A DNA stretch of 64,000 nt from Lepeophtheirus salmonis (lineage: Eukaryota; Arthropoda; Copepoda; Siphonostomatoida; Caligidae), in contig NC_052140.2 of NCBI RefSeq assembly GCF_016086655.4, forward strand, positions 5,890,001 through 5,954,000, in the 5' to 3' direction. Position 1 is the stretch's first letter. Each line of letters opens with the position of its first letter. The notes beneath the pieces are model-generated. The model made no database searches. It saw only the letters and a list, made by a program, of their open reading frames with translations, and was not told the origin of the DNA. Of the stretch, positions 24,418 through 36,456 are shown one piece after another. The translations under genes were made by a program, and so were the position numbers.

Positions 24418-25804
24418 TCACATAAACAAGTCCTCAAGATATTCAGAAAAGTTATCCTCTCTCGACTTTTCTTTCTCAATCTCAGGAGCCTCTTTCCAAA
24501 CATCCCCTTTCCCTGTATCTTCTTCTTTTTTCTCGTTCCCCTTGGATTTCTTTGCTTCTGACGTTGACTCTGAGTCGGGAGACGACTCTTCTTTCCTAGA
24601 CCGGCGACGGGACTTGTGAGATCTTTTGTGCTTCCTTGACTTAGTGACTTCCTTCTTTTTATGACAGTAGTTTAATTTATAGGAACAATCAGGACATAGA
24701 CGCACTTTGACAAGTGCGTTCTTTGATTCTTTTTTCTCTTCGTAGGCAAAATTGACTTCCCATGAGCGAAGTCCATCTCCTTCAGTGCATTTACGTGAAG
24801 CGCAGGAGAACTGTCCCTTCCCTGGAAATATAATATATAGATTATAACATCAAAAATATATCCCTCTATTGCTTAGTTTTATTATATATCTGACTCTAAG
24901 TTGTATTAAAAATATGTCATCACATCGTTATACTATCTTATTTCCATATTGTAGATACAAATGAACTATTACAATGGAAAGAATAAGAAATTTCTATTTA
25001 ATTATCCTACTCTTTTTTTTTTGTCCCTGAACGATCAAAAACGAATTTTGACCAAATCTCAACCATTTTTGGGGATTTTTAGTACATATTCTTTCGATTA
25101 TATACAAATATTAGTGTTTATCATTTTACAACAAGTAGTATTCAATGCAAGTTTTAAGTGTTTATGTATTTTTGATGTTATTAAATGAAGTTACATCCAG
25201 ATTTATTGGATATTTGTTCATTTTATATAGTACAAATATCAACTTTGAGCCCCCAAGTCCCTTCCAATTATAACGCAATTAATGACAGCAGTGAAAACGC
25301 TCTGAATCATGATATGACATTGTGACAGTTCTAATAATGAGTAACTAAGGGAAATAACCAGTAGGGATTCAAACCTTGGACAACTTCCTTCTGCGTTCTC
25401 CATCGCATCGCAATTTCGTTCTTCAAATATCTACTTAAATCACAAATTGCATATTCTTTAAAGAGCCTATCCCAATATTTTTTAGCGAGAGCCAACTCCC
25501 AGGGAAGACTTTCCTCCGCCTCCTCAGACTCCTTCCAAATAAAGCGATGATGACTTTGTATGACATCCATATCCGTGACTGACTTCTTAGTGAATCCATC
25601 CCAGACAGAAGAGGAAGCGTAGTGGTCCACAAGTCTCTTGTGTCGATCGTAGAGGGACTCGTACTCTCGCGTATATTCGGGTCTGCCAATGTCATTCCTC
25701 GTACTCACTTCTCTCTTGCTTGCCTTCCAAATTGGAGAAGATCTTCGTTCTCTCTTCTTGTCCACCTCGGAGTCGTAGTTGGCAGAAAGATCCAAAGTGT
25801 TCAT
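24418..25804 (-). CDS. FRA10AC1: FRA10AC1 homologue (splicing-associated nuclear protein), two exons
   Basis: Exons 25375-25804 and 24418-24821 join in phase 1 at AAG|gtttga and ccag|GG, giving 277 aa (human is about 315). Conserved blocks: 'YASSSVWDGFTKKSVTD'-like region mid exon 1, 'KKYWDRLFKEYAICDLSRY', 'MRWRTQKEVVQGKGQFSC' across the junction, then 'GLRSWEVNFAYEE' and 'NALVKVRLCPDCSYKLNY'. Cys150 and Cys155 with Cys186 and Cys189 form a probable zinc site. The C terminus is a Lys/Arg/Ser/Glu-rich tail, ending in the typical acidic 'FSEYLEDLFM'. The family is nuclear and is reported to associate with spliceosomal proteins. The exact molecular role is not established. The 553-base intron contains a MITE fragment. 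Confidence 0.93.
24895..25303. mobile_element. Truncated copy of the gagcgttttcac MITE inside the FRA10AC1 intron
   Basis: In reverse orientation it matches the copies at 7279 and 10499: 'ttatttccatattgta' (about 24940), 'ttacaatggaaagaataag' (24969-24988), 'atatcaactttgag' (25236-25250) and a terminal 'gtgaaaacgctct' (25291-25303). The other terminus is missing. Being inside an intron, it is presumably removed by splicing. Confidence 0.6.
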
Positions 25805-26203
25805 TTTAGCCTTATGTAAAATATTAATTCCTCATTAATTCTACTAGAATCAAGATCAAATATGAAATAATATTATTTTTATTAATGTTTATTTTCTTCT
25901 GGAAAAGCGTATTTTTGTAGAGGGCAGCACCTATTATATACAGAGTCATTAGAATGACGAGGAAAATTTATTGAAGCGTTCAGCTGATGAACGATAAACA
26001 AACATAAGGATCAAATCATTCAGTTATTATGTCAACATTAGCCTTTCAGTCATCAATAATATTTCTTAAAATCTTAATAAATTCATAATTAGTGATAAAA
26101 TAACCTTCTAATTTTTACAAAAGGAGTTTGGTATTAGGTAAGTTTATCGTAGTGGATATCATTAGAACTTGATACATTCTTATTTTTTTATTCATAGAGT
26201 TTA
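25805..26203. other. Spacer between FRA10AC1 and a THAP relic
   Basis: Contains the presumed FRA10AC1 promoter (25805-25990). I see no CRE, TATA box or other clear motif. Confidence 0.3.
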
Positions 26204-26652
26204 ATGCCTTCTTGCATTGCATTCAATTGTACTTCAAGAACGCCGGCTTTTTTTAGATCATTAGAGCACGATCTTGCTATTAAATTGAGGAAGAAATGTG
26301 AACTTAACCACAATTATGTGAAAATAAGCTTTTTTCAATAAGTATTTTCATAACTTTATAAAACAATCATATGTTTTGGCATCCTTGTTTGTTGTTACTC
26401 AATTTAATATTCCATATATATCAAACCATCTATTTTCAGATGTCCTAAAAATCCAGTGCTTCTAAAGCCGTCGCCAAGATTGGAAACAAATCAAATCGTC
26501 AAGGATATGTTTTAAGCACTTCAAGGACTCTGACATCATTAAGCACAAAATTAACTGCTCTCTTGTTAGTTGTTGATGGATCAGTGTCCCCCATTTTCGA
26601 ATTTCCAATGCACTTAAAAAAAGTGGAGCCCCTTCGACGAATCTTAAAGTGA
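26204..26652 (+). pseudogene. THAP-domain gene relic (two exons, frameshifted)
   Basis: The first part reads 'MPSCIAFNCTSRTPAFF', a standard THAP start with the C-X4-C pair. It can be spliced from a donor near 26318 to an acceptor (ctattttcag, ending 26440). The second part, in mixed frames, reads 'DWKQIKSSRICFKHF' (the W and C-X2-H of the domain) and 'DGSVSPIFEFP' (AVPTIF-like). At least one frameshift interrupts the region between C-X2-H and the terminal motif, and a stop follows soon after. The zinc ligands themselves are kept. It could be the DNA-binding half of a P-like element or an old THAP gene. Confidence 0.6.
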
Positions 26653-27336
26653 AGAACTTATGAAGAAGACAGTACTACAAAAATGAATTCTGATGATATG
26701 ATTGAAAAAAGGTCAACTATAAATATATTCATTACTCATAAATGTACCCTACTTAGTACTATGGAACCCTCGGGGGTGATGAAAAAATAGAGCACAAAGA
26801 GACATCCGGAAATCAAGTTAGCAGTTATAGTTGATAGTTGCCATATCTTATTCAGTTTAAGAATCAATAATTTGAAAAATATCAATAATAGGGTGAAAGA
26901 CTTAATTTTATTATTATTTAATATTTTGTACAATAAATGATACTTTATTGATTCCATGTTTATTTGTCTTTGATATTCTATATATATTTTATATATATAG
27001 AATAAGTATTTACGAGAACAAACGAGAATATTAGGAATTTATTAGAAAAAATCAATTATGAAAATGTTCTTCATAATGTTTTTATAGGTTTCATGCGATT
27101 CAAGGCGAATTTAAACACCAATCTTGGATATTCCTTTAAGAGATCACTCCTTCCTAAGAGTGAAAATTGTGATTGATGAATTATTATAACAATGAACTAT
27201 TTCGCATTTTCCAGATTTCATATTTATGTATCTATGTATTATAAGTACTGTGTTTTACGTATTATAAATAGTCTCGTATTGTTTAAATAAATTAGAGTAT
27301 AGTTAGAATACACATGATCTTATAAACAGTGTTACA
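26653..27336. other. AT-rich spacer
   Basis: Short ta-microsatellite-like sequence at 26976-27000. No gene or transposon end recognised. Confidence 0.3.
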
Positions 27337-27441
27337 TTATCCCTCCACGTGAATTCTTCTCCTCATGTCTCTTGGTCATCCTGGATCTCTCCACCTTATA
27401 AATAAGTTTGTGTCTCTCCCTCGTCAAGACGCAACACACAA
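27337..27441 (+). repeat. LTR-like dispersed repeat, copy 2 (inverted relative to 6375-6472)
   Basis: Contains 'ccctccacgtg', 'ggtcatcctggat', 'aagtttgtgtctc' and 'ctcgtcaagac', the reverse complement of the blocks at 6375-6472 in matching order. There is no adjoining retrotransposon body. Confidence 0.5.
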
Positions 27442-29149
27442 CCTAGCTATATAATTAATAACTGGATTCACAATCAATGAGTTCTACCATGGACGTCTCG
27501 AGCATGGATAGCTCTAGATGTCCATGATTCTACAAATATCTGGAGTGAACCAAGGGCTAATCACTTAGCCTCATGTAGGGAGAGGTATTTTTTATGCTTA
27601 AAAATCAAATGGTAAAACCTAATTGACTTTGTACAATATTACTCGATTTTTATTTCAACAGCAATAGAAATTCTATTTTAAGTCACGTGCTACAATTAAT
27701 ATATCTTCCACCAAGACAACATTTTTAAACTGAAATAAAAATGTTTTTGATTAAAAAAAAACTTGCGTAGAGTATATTTTTCAGCCTAGAATTGCTACAG
27801 ACATTACTTTGAACATTTTTTTACAAGACAATTACAAAAAAAAAAAATACCAAAAGTATAGTTTAGAACGAACATTTTATCTGTTAAGTTAGGAGTCATC
27901 CTTTTGATAAGGGATGTACAATATATATAACGTAAATCTTTAATAGAGAATTATAAAAGAGAAAGAGGATCGACGGGTTTAAAGATGATTAATTAATAAT
28001 ATTACATTAGATAGTATTGTGTCTGTGCCATTTTCATTTCATCACTGAAACTTAATATTAATTTTGCTTTATATAATAATAGCATAATTAGTGGCGTAGT
28101 TATAAAAATACATTATATCCGTGATAAATGTGAAAGGTAACTTATAAAATTACCTCTTTACATTCACACTAAGTTGTAGCTAGTTAAATTGTTTCACCTT
28201 CGCCAATCTTGCTTTGGTTAATAGAAATTATTAACCTTGGTTCTTACATTATTATTTGGCTATTTTCTTCTAATACACTTATAATTTTTTAAGGTAATAA
28301 TAATTGAAATATTTGAATCGAAAATAAAATTTTAAGAAAGAAATCCGGAAAGTATTTTTGTCTGAAAATGTCCTTCATTATTTTGTTAAGCAATAATTGA
28401 ATTACTATTATTTTACATTTAAAAACAACAAATCATTTTTGAAAAATTTAATAAAATAATTTCATATATTAAATCGTAGGCAAAATGGAGTTACGCCTAT
28501 AAAAGATCACAAATTAAATAATTGAAGTGTTATTATTGAGTTTTTAAATGTATTTTTGGTTTATCATATGTTAAAAAATATATACAAAATACTGTGATGT
28601 GTACATTTCATACTTGATATGATGAATATCTTAGAATCAAACCTTCAAAAACACATAGTAAATATTCTATAAGGCAAAATTAATTCATAATATTCAGTGA
28701 AAAAATGAAAATAGCACGGACACAATACTGTCTACTATAATATTAATACTATTAATCAAGTAATCATCATTCAACCCTTCGAATTTAAAATTAGTATTTA
28801 TATAATTTTTAATTATTTTAATTTATTGTATTTATCCGGAATTACAAATAATACATTTCTTAGCATAATTAATGTTATAACTCCATTTTTTATTTTCTCC
28901 AATGATTAATATTATTATAATATTCATCTAGGACGAACTGTATTATTATTTTTGGAGTTTAGGTGTCCGTTGATATTAATAAATCCTCGGCATATTTAGT
29001 GATGAATTCTAATATTGTTATACTTTCATTTGACTATGGTTTAAACTTTAATCTCTGATAATTATGTAGTATTGACTTTTAAAAAAACAGAGTTGTAGTA
29101 GGAACTTCAAATAAGAAATAATTATTATTCCAACTTAGTGTTTCTTTCA
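27442..29149. other. AT-rich spacer
   Basis: No ORF, RNA gene or known repeat end found. Poly(A) run near 27836-27847. The last bases form a splice-acceptor-like tract (gtttctttcag) leading into the P-like relic. Confidence 0.3.
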
Positions 29150-30667
29150 GATGGGAAACCAATAAATACAAAAAACAAAAAAAAAAACAGTAGTATGTTC
29201 CCTTCACTTCATGGATAATGATTATGAACACGAAAGTTTAATTACCAATCAACCTTTAAAACTTCGATTATTGAAAAGGATGCTATTCCTTCACAGTTCC
29301 CTTTCCAAGTTATTTGTCTAAAAAAGCCATTAAATGTAGAAATACAGAAAAAATAATAGCAGCTAATAGAAGGAAGTCAGAAAATCAAAAAATTAATCAT
29401 ATGAACCAGGAATTGATAAATTCCGATAATGTTTATACCTTGGATGACTTAAAAAAAATAAAAAAAAAAAAGTACAATATTCCACCAAGTGTACTTCTTA
29501 TTTCCAAAGATACTTCATTAACGTACTCCCTTATTGAGAAACCAAGTTGAGGTAGTTCAATTATTTTTTGATATCTAATAGAAGCATAAGTAAAAACTTT
29601 TTTTAAGAGCTCCAACTATTGTCTTTTGAAATGTATCAGGAAAAGAAACTACTACCTTTATCCGTAGTCCACCATAAAGTGCCTTTTAAAAAAATCAATA
29701 CCTGTTGCGAAGTATTGAATATTCTAGCATCTCTGAAGGGTCTTGAAAAAATTCCAATTATAATCCAATTAAATACATTGAAAAAACAAGTTGAAGCTAT
29801 TTTGAAGATTCTTTCAGATGTTGAGGATGATATTGCTAAGTCAATCAGTTTTCTTATTGAACAGTCTCTTTCGGTATTAAAACCTAAAAGAGGAATGTTT
29901 TCCTCTTTTCCCTTACACGTTTGACTGTTCCTTCTGTATAGGAAAATATTTCACCCGCTTTATATGAATTCATCTTTAAAGAAGGCCTTCTTATATTACT
30001 AACGCTACGTTATTTGAAGAATTTATCATCTAATTTGAATTTTAAGTCAGTGACAGAGTTATAATATCATATAAATATCTATCAGGCAGATTCAAATCAA
30101 TACAAGATAAAGATAATAAAGTATCCATCCTCATTGATGAAGTGCATGTCATGCAAAAAGTTGAATATTCAAAGTGGAAAATTACAGGGCTATAAAACAT
30201 GAGGTCTACAAAAACATTGTTGTGTTTTTTAATTAATAGTATTTCTGGGACATTCAAAAATACCGCTGCTATTATTCGTGTTTCAACCATAATTTCTGAT
30301 TTAATACATTCGTCATTTCTTTCTGTTCTGAGAATGCGTGTGTTTCATTGGATTCAACGTCGTAGCAGTAATAACGGATGGACACTTTAGCAATAAAAGA
30401 ATTCTTAAAAAAATGTTGAATAATGATGACCATTATAGTGATAATCCATACTCCCCCGGAAATGGAATTTATTTACTGTTTGATATGGTTCATATTTTAA
30501 TGAATATATATAATAATCAACTCAATCGCCAAATATTTGATTTTCCACCATTTGATGGAGCTTCAATGTCAGTGAATTTCAATCATATTCGTGATTTATA
30601 TGGAAACGAAAATCTCTACCCAGTGAAACATGCACACAAATTAACTGATAAAGTAATTAATCCATGA
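29150..30667 (+). pseudogene. P-element/THAP9-like transposase relic
   Basis: Reads through several frames. After an acceptor there is the second half of a THAP domain: 'W' at 29152, then 'VCSLHFMDNDYE' and 'LKLRLLK' followed, one base out of frame, by 'DAIPSQFPF'. Next comes a lysine-rich linker (29314-29550), then a middle region 'LNILASLKGLEKI'. The P-type transposase core follows: 'LIDEVHVMQKVEYSKWKI' (about 30131-30185, a catalytic-Asp context), then 'VVAVITDGHFSNKRILKKML' and 'YLLFDMVHILMNIYNN' (30357-30525), as in the RNase H/GTP-binding region of P elements and THAP9. Stop codons near 29548, 29922 and 30660 and multiple frameshifts make it non-functional. The first THAP half is missing or too decayed to see. 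Confidence 0.65.
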
Positions 30668-30862
30668 ACCAGTGACGACGTTATTGTTTTCAATAAATTT
30701 TATAGTGATTATTGATTTGTTTAATTGTCTCTTGTTGGAAAAGAATGGGATGGAGATGTTCTGCCCCAGGATGTTGACTGGTGTATGACGGTACCCCAAA
30801 ATCCTGAAATTATTTAGATCAAATTTTCTGGTTTTAATATACCCACTAATCCTTATTTTCAG

Positions 30863-31318
30863 CCATGCCGGGAAAGTGCAATATCAAGATCAATCACGGA
30901 TCTTAAAACCAAAAAAAAAAAAATTTAGACAATAACAGAAAATTCAAGGATATGTTGCCTACACTTTAAAGAGGAAAAGTGCATTACTAATTCCGTTTAC
31001 AAGCGACATGGCAAAGGCCGGGAGTATAGAGGGCAACCTCGTAGTCGGTAAAGCAGCTTACATTTTAGTAATTGGTTTATTATTTATTAATTTATGACTT
31101 GCAGACGCTTGAAAAATGATGCTGTCCCCTCAGTTTGGACAAAGCAAAGCAATACCATTATGAAGCCTTTCCTTCTCATTACCACCACCAAGGCCAACTT
31201 CAAAACCCAAGTGATTCTTTTCTCCAATGCCGTAGTTGAACCTTATCACCTATCATCACAGATGGTTATTTATCAGATTCCTCATTTCAATTTAATGAAC
31301 ATGAAACTAATTTTTTGA
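30863..31318 (+). pseudogene. Additional THAP-domain relic
   Basis: After a tattttcag acceptor comes 'MPGKCNIKINH' and, after an A-run that shifts the frame, 'ENSRICCLHFKEEKC' (C-X2-H half of the domain), 'YKRHGKGREYRG', an intron-like gtaaag...tgcag (about 31050-31103) and then 'RRLKNDAVPSVW', the typical THAP end motif. It lies downstream of the P-like core at 29150-30667, so it probably belongs to another copy. It lacks any transposase region of its own. Confidence 0.55.
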
Positions 31319-33317
31319 AATCGGTTCGAACTTGAACATCATATGTTATGACGTGTTTCCCGTCTTTAAAATGAACGCGGTATCTTCTTACTACTTATTT
31401 ACTTAGATGATAGGTTGAACGGTTTTTACCATAAAGAAAAACTAGAACTAACCTTACGAAATATCCTCATAGTATGTTTTTTGAGTGACAACTGCCTATG
31501 AATGAATCAGCCTTTAGACTGTCAGCCACATTCTGGAGTGTACTTTTACAGTCAAGTCTCCACAATGTAGAGACGTCCGTGTTTTTGGAGAGGAGTAGCT
31601 CAACCATTCAACTGTCATTAAGTTTTATTAAATTAGCTGTGAGCACCCCTGAGAGGGCTGGAAAAGAAGTTAACACAAGTCATAGTCCGTAAATAGTAGA
31701 CTAAAAACATTTGCTGGAATTACTTCGAAGTTGATTCGAAAGTATTCTTAGTCCAACAAAAACTGTTTATCATAACCATAATCTTAAGTTCCCATACTAT
31801 GTTGTATAGCGAAGAATGGTTACAATATTAATCCTTTTTCATACTTAGTTTTTAACAAGGTTGAATGGCTTACCAAATGTTCAACTTTGAAGAAAATGAT
31901 CAAGTCCGGAATCATTTGCTTCCTAAAATGACATTTCTCTCAAAAAAGGTATGGGAATAGTTAACGATATGGATCTTCGATATTACAATATTAAATCGCT
32001 ATGTTCTCTAAATATTGAAATCATATTAACCTCTTAATTACAAAATTGTTATTACCAAGAATCGCATTCAATAATATGTAGGACATCAAAGAACAATTCT
32101 TTTGTCATCATCAAGACCAAAAAAAGACAACCAAACTGTTTAAAATTATGATTGTGTTAGAAATTTTGGAAGTTGGATTAAAAATTAAATAAAAGGGATG
32201 CAAAATTTAAAAATAACCTATCAAGTGAATTTGATAAGTTGTAGACTTCCTTAATTTAAGAAGTATCCTTTATGGGTGCCCACACTGTTAGATCTAGGAG
32301 GCTGAAACTTTCCATGGATGCCTCTTTTGAACCTGGTCGGGATATTTTATTCTCAACACAAAACAAAAAAAAAAAACTGCTTTTGAGCTCAAAGAGACTA
32401 GATTTATAATTTATACATCAAAAAGGTTTAAAAAAAAAAAAAAAAAAAAATTATACAAATAAGGACGTTTTCTAAATTTATTCCAAATCAAAATCAAAAC
32501 ACAAAAAAGAAATTAGAGAAAATTGCAGTTTTGGTTTTTCAGGTGCAAAAAAAAAAAAAAAAAAAAAAAATGGTTTTTCCAATAAATATTGGATTACTAG
32601 ATAGAAAAATGTTTTTAGAAATTTGTATGGAAATTCGCTTGCATATATATGACACATAAAAATAGATGTTTAACTGAAATATCTGCTATTTTCTGATTAA
32701 TTTTTCATTTTTTTTCAATTGTTTTCTCTTTTTTTCATCATACGTCAATTTTCAATTTTTAAAAAGAAATGCCTCAAAAGGATTCATTTTGTAAATAAAA
32801 TTTTAGACTTTAACATTACAAAATAATATTATCAATTTCCAGAATATTTTATTACATATTTTTGCAATATTTGCAAAAAGGAATCAGTAATCGAGTGTTA
32901 TTTTTTCGACAACATTATCCTTAATAACTTTTTTTTTTGAAAGTATGAAAAAAATCTTGTGTTTTTCTTTACAATCCCAATAAATGCTATGGAATACTTT
33001 TTTTGAAAAATTATTGCAAAACAGTTTATGGAATGTTCTTCGCGAATTTCAATTTCCTAAGTTTTTGACTAAATAAAAGATGGACTTCTCATCGAGACAA
33101 TTTTTTATGCATATATGTTGATATGTTATTTGAAGTTTATACCACAATTTTTTTTTTAAATTCATAAGAATATATTTTGTATATTATACAGGCGCTATAT
33201 TATAATGCTCTCCTGCACTGAAGGGGTCTAAACATTAAGAAAAAATAATATTAAACCATTGTCAATGTGATTTGCTACTCCATCCTTGGCTGAGCAACGC
33301 CGGGTAATCCCTTGCTT
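31319..33317. other. Repeat- and homopolymer-rich spacer
   Basis: No gene seen. Long poly(A) tracts at about 32429-32450 and 32548-32570. Around 31710-31760 a fragment resembles the dispersed family described at 33318. The 'ctgagcaacgccgggtaat' at 33290-33309 is more GC-rich than its surroundings and resembles short motifs found near repeats in other invertebrates. Confidence 0.3.
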
Positions 33318-33660
33318 GATATATATGTATAAGCAAATGTGAAAATCCATCCAGTGGAGAATGGGCATATTAAAAAATTAAAGAAACATCGAAAATCAAC
33401 ATGGTAACCCCTAACAATTTGAAGGATGTTTTGGAGGAGAGAAAGAATAATGCTCATGATGTTTCATTAGATCAGCTGTGACAAGAGAGGAAGGAGAAAA
33501 GGATATAAACAATGACATTTCCTAGTATTACTCCGATGTCAATCCCCAATTCTACTCTGAGTCCAACAAGGACTTACAATTATAACTTGTCAACAAAACC
33601 TCAGGGCTACACTCCGTCATTTATGACACACACAAATGTTCAATCCGGTTTCGAATATAA
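33318..33660 (-). repeat. Dispersed repeat family A, long copy
   Basis: Read on the minus strand it contains, in order, 'ggacttactgttgg'-like start, 'ggacttagagtaga'-type block ('ctactctgagtccaacaagg' on the plus strand), a 'cgacatcggagtaat' block, 'cagctgatctaatgaaac', 'ctctcctccaaaacatcc' and 'ggattttcac'. The same blocks recur at 34391, 35793, 36246, 45600, 50045, 50500, 63310 and 63885. No ORF is conserved. Class unknown. Confidence 0.6.
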
Positions 33661-34390
33661 TTGAATCTATTTAGGGAAAGATGTCCACTAATCTAGAATA
33701 AAATAATAATAATTGCAACTGCTAAGAGAAATAGGATTCCTTCTTTAATCTACCAATTACAAATTAGAGAGCCAGCTAAAAAATAAACCGGATTTATATC
33801 ATTTTATATAAAAGTTACATCATTTTACTCGCCTTTTTAAAAACAAAAAACAATTAGGAATCTCTCTACGTTAAGATATTATTTTATTTTGAGTGATGAT
33901 GCTAATAATAATTGGTTAATTTATTTTGAATTCCGCAAACAACTTTGATAAATTATCTAATAAATAATATTTTGATTTGAAATATTTTTTTCAATTTTCT
34001 TGAATGTCTTTTTATTGGATAAAATATATTTTAATCTTTTAAAACTAACTAGAATGTTTTTTTTTTTGCATCTGTGATTTTTTAATATTGGATAAAAAAC
34101 ATAAATACAACAAATATATCATTACAATTAATCTAATCATTGGTAATATATTATTGTTACATTCCATCTTTAATTTAGTAGATTCAAACTATAGTTCTAT
34201 GTATGTTGTATATGATTGACTTTTGGTTCCATGTTTAATTGATTTAGATACATAATTAGTTATAAAAAATTGGCTGTAATTTTTAGGTCATCCTTTTTTT
34301 TTAGTTGAACAATTGAAGAGTGATTTTTCCCCCCTCCTCAACTGTTTTCATTATTGTTTAATTCTCCTAAAGAGTGAACTTCCTTTTCAA

Positions 34391-34520
34391 TTGCGTGTGT
34401 TCATAAAAGGCGAAGAATAACCCTTAGGATTTATCGTAAGTCCTTGTTTGACTTAGAGTAGAATTGAGGATCGACTTCGGAATAATTTTTGTTTATTTCC
34501 ATCTTCTCACTATAGATATT
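34391..34520 (+). repeat. Dispersed repeat family A, partial copy
   Basis: 'gtaagtccttgtttgactt' (34436) followed by 'gaattgaggatcgacttcgg' matches the left half of family A. The surrounding spacer (33661-34390, 34521-35180) shows only AT-rich non-coding sequence. Confidence 0.55.
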
Positions 34521-35180
34521 TTTTACATTAAATGAAGGAAGGTGATTTATTTTATCAATTATCATTCTTAGAAATTTATAAAAAAATAATGGTATTATTT
34601 AACTATTATTTAAAATATTAAAGAATCAGCATCGGGAATTTTGACTAGAATCGCATAGAATCCGGCAGCATAATTTTTTTTTTTTAATCGTCCCATCACT
34701 AGTTTTTATTTTATTCAATCCCAGCAATGAATGATGAAAATAAAAAAGAAGGTTAGACTGTAGAAAAAAAGACTGAAATATGACTTGCTTTTTTAACCAC
34801 TTTTAACCTCGACTGTTAAAAGAGAAAGGAAAAATATGTCAAATCAGTGACAAGCAATTAAGTAGAGGATTCCCGATTAAATAAGTCTTGAAATTGCAAT
34901 GAGATTCAGATTTTCTAATGAGAGTACACTGAAGCTAGTATATCACTTATACATATGTTCTCTCTCACATAATCATGTAACAGTTCCCAAGAATAATAAA
35001 TGAATATAATTGGAGAATAAATTAGATTTGTTGATAAAAATATCAAGAATAGAGGTTCTCATTATCTTTGAGAGTCTTGAGTCTAATCTTTTAGTATTTA
35101 TAGTTTAGATACATTGTCTAAATAACAAGGCGGCAGCGTAATTATATAGGCAGATATTCAAATAGTATGACCTACCGGAA

Positions 35181-35786
35181 GGGCCGTCCGCAGATTATAT
35201 AAATATATATCTTTGTTTTTAGAATTTTTAGGAATAAAATTTAAAAAGTAATTTTTTTTGGAAAAACATTTCACATATTATATTTAAAAAAAAATTCCAA
35301 AATCCACAGCCATTTTCAAAAAATTAAATTTTTCTAAAAAGATTGAAACTATTAAATTTTTTCTAACAAGATTTAAAATATTACATTTTTTCGAAGAACA
35401 TTTCAAAAATCCATAGCTATTTTCAAATAGTTAATTTTTTGGAAAACAATTCAGAAAATTCAACACTGTTCACCAAAAATTATATTTGTTGCAAAAAAAA
35501 TTCAAAAATTACTGTTCAAATATTACATTTTTTTGATTTTTTTTTTCCAAAATCTAGAGTTATCAAAAAGTTAAATTTCTTGTAAAAAAAATTCTGACAT
35601 TAAATTTTTTGATCTGCTCCATAATTTGCCTGAATGCCACTCAAGAAAGTTTTTTACACCTATTTCCGCCTAAATTTTTTTCTTCTGGACCAAAAAAATT
35701 TCTAGTAAAAAGCAGAAATTCCATAATTTGTTGGAGGGGGGATAGGGGATACAGCTCCTACGGCCTATACCCTGTGGACGCCCCTG
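35181..35786. repeat. AT-rich repeat with ggcgtccgcag-type inverted ends and internal periodic A/T blocks
   Basis: The ends 'gggccgtccgcag' and 'ctgtggacgcccctgg' are inverted versions of each other. The interior alternates 'aaaattcaaaaatcca', 'tagctattttcaaa' and 'ttaaattttttgg' blocks as degenerate tandem units of about 60-80 bases. A G-rich 'ggaggggggatagggg' marks one side. Similar copies: 43240-43770, 44805-45384, 50690-51055, and short ones at 6634 and 5689. This looks like a MITE family with a tandem-repeat core. Confidence 0.6.
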
Positions 35787-35792
35787 GATATG

Positions 35793-36456
35793 GAGTGGGA
35801 GTTGTGTTTATTTTCTTCCTCACATAGCTGCTTGTATTTCTAATTAAACTTCATGACAGCTAAGCTGCTCTCCTCCCAAAAGGGCATGCCAAAAAATTCA
35901 CAGGATTGACATCACTGCATATACATAATACTAGAAACCTGTAACCAAAGGCTCCAGAATGCCCACTATAAATGGGAAGAAGAAAAAAGAAATTACAACA
36001 ATGACATAACATAACTTCAAAAGGCCATTTTACGAACATCTTTCCATACGTTTATCAAAAAAAAAAAAAAAAAAATTGGATAAAAATAAATAAATATATA
36101 TCTATATAAAACAATTAGGGCTGAGAATCATTAATCATAGTTTTGATTAAATTATTTAATTGCAATATCAAGCCTATCCAAGGCTTCTTTTAGGTACACA
36201 TTCGATTATTTGAATTTGTGTTGTTGTTTTTTTCATAAAAATATGACATACGGTAGAATTGAGGATCTACATCGGAGTAATATTCAAGTAATTCCTTCTC
36301 ATTTGTAGTGGGTGTACTTGAGACTTTGCTTGTAGTTTTCTAATATTATATGCCCTAAAAATTTGAAAAGTATTTTGGAGGAGAATAGCTTAGCTGTCAT
36401 GACGTTTCATTAAATTAGCTGCAGGCTATTCCGTAGGATCAGTAGGCTCATTAATA
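35793..36456. repeat. Fragments of dispersed repeat family A
   Basis: 35793-35880 has 'cttcatgacagctaagctgc' and 'ctctcctccc'. 36246-36300 has 'gaattgaggatctacatcgg'. 36370-36424 has the inverted 'cttagctgtcatgacg'. They are rearranged pieces of one or two old copies. A poly(A) run lies at 36058-36075. Confidence 0.45.

Noticed and set aside
31498..31692. 64-codon ORF after the THAP relic
   Set aside because: No similarity to the P-like transposase and no motif.
35609..35827. 72-codon ORF
   Set aside because: Lies across the end of the AT-rich repeat. Repeat-derived noise.
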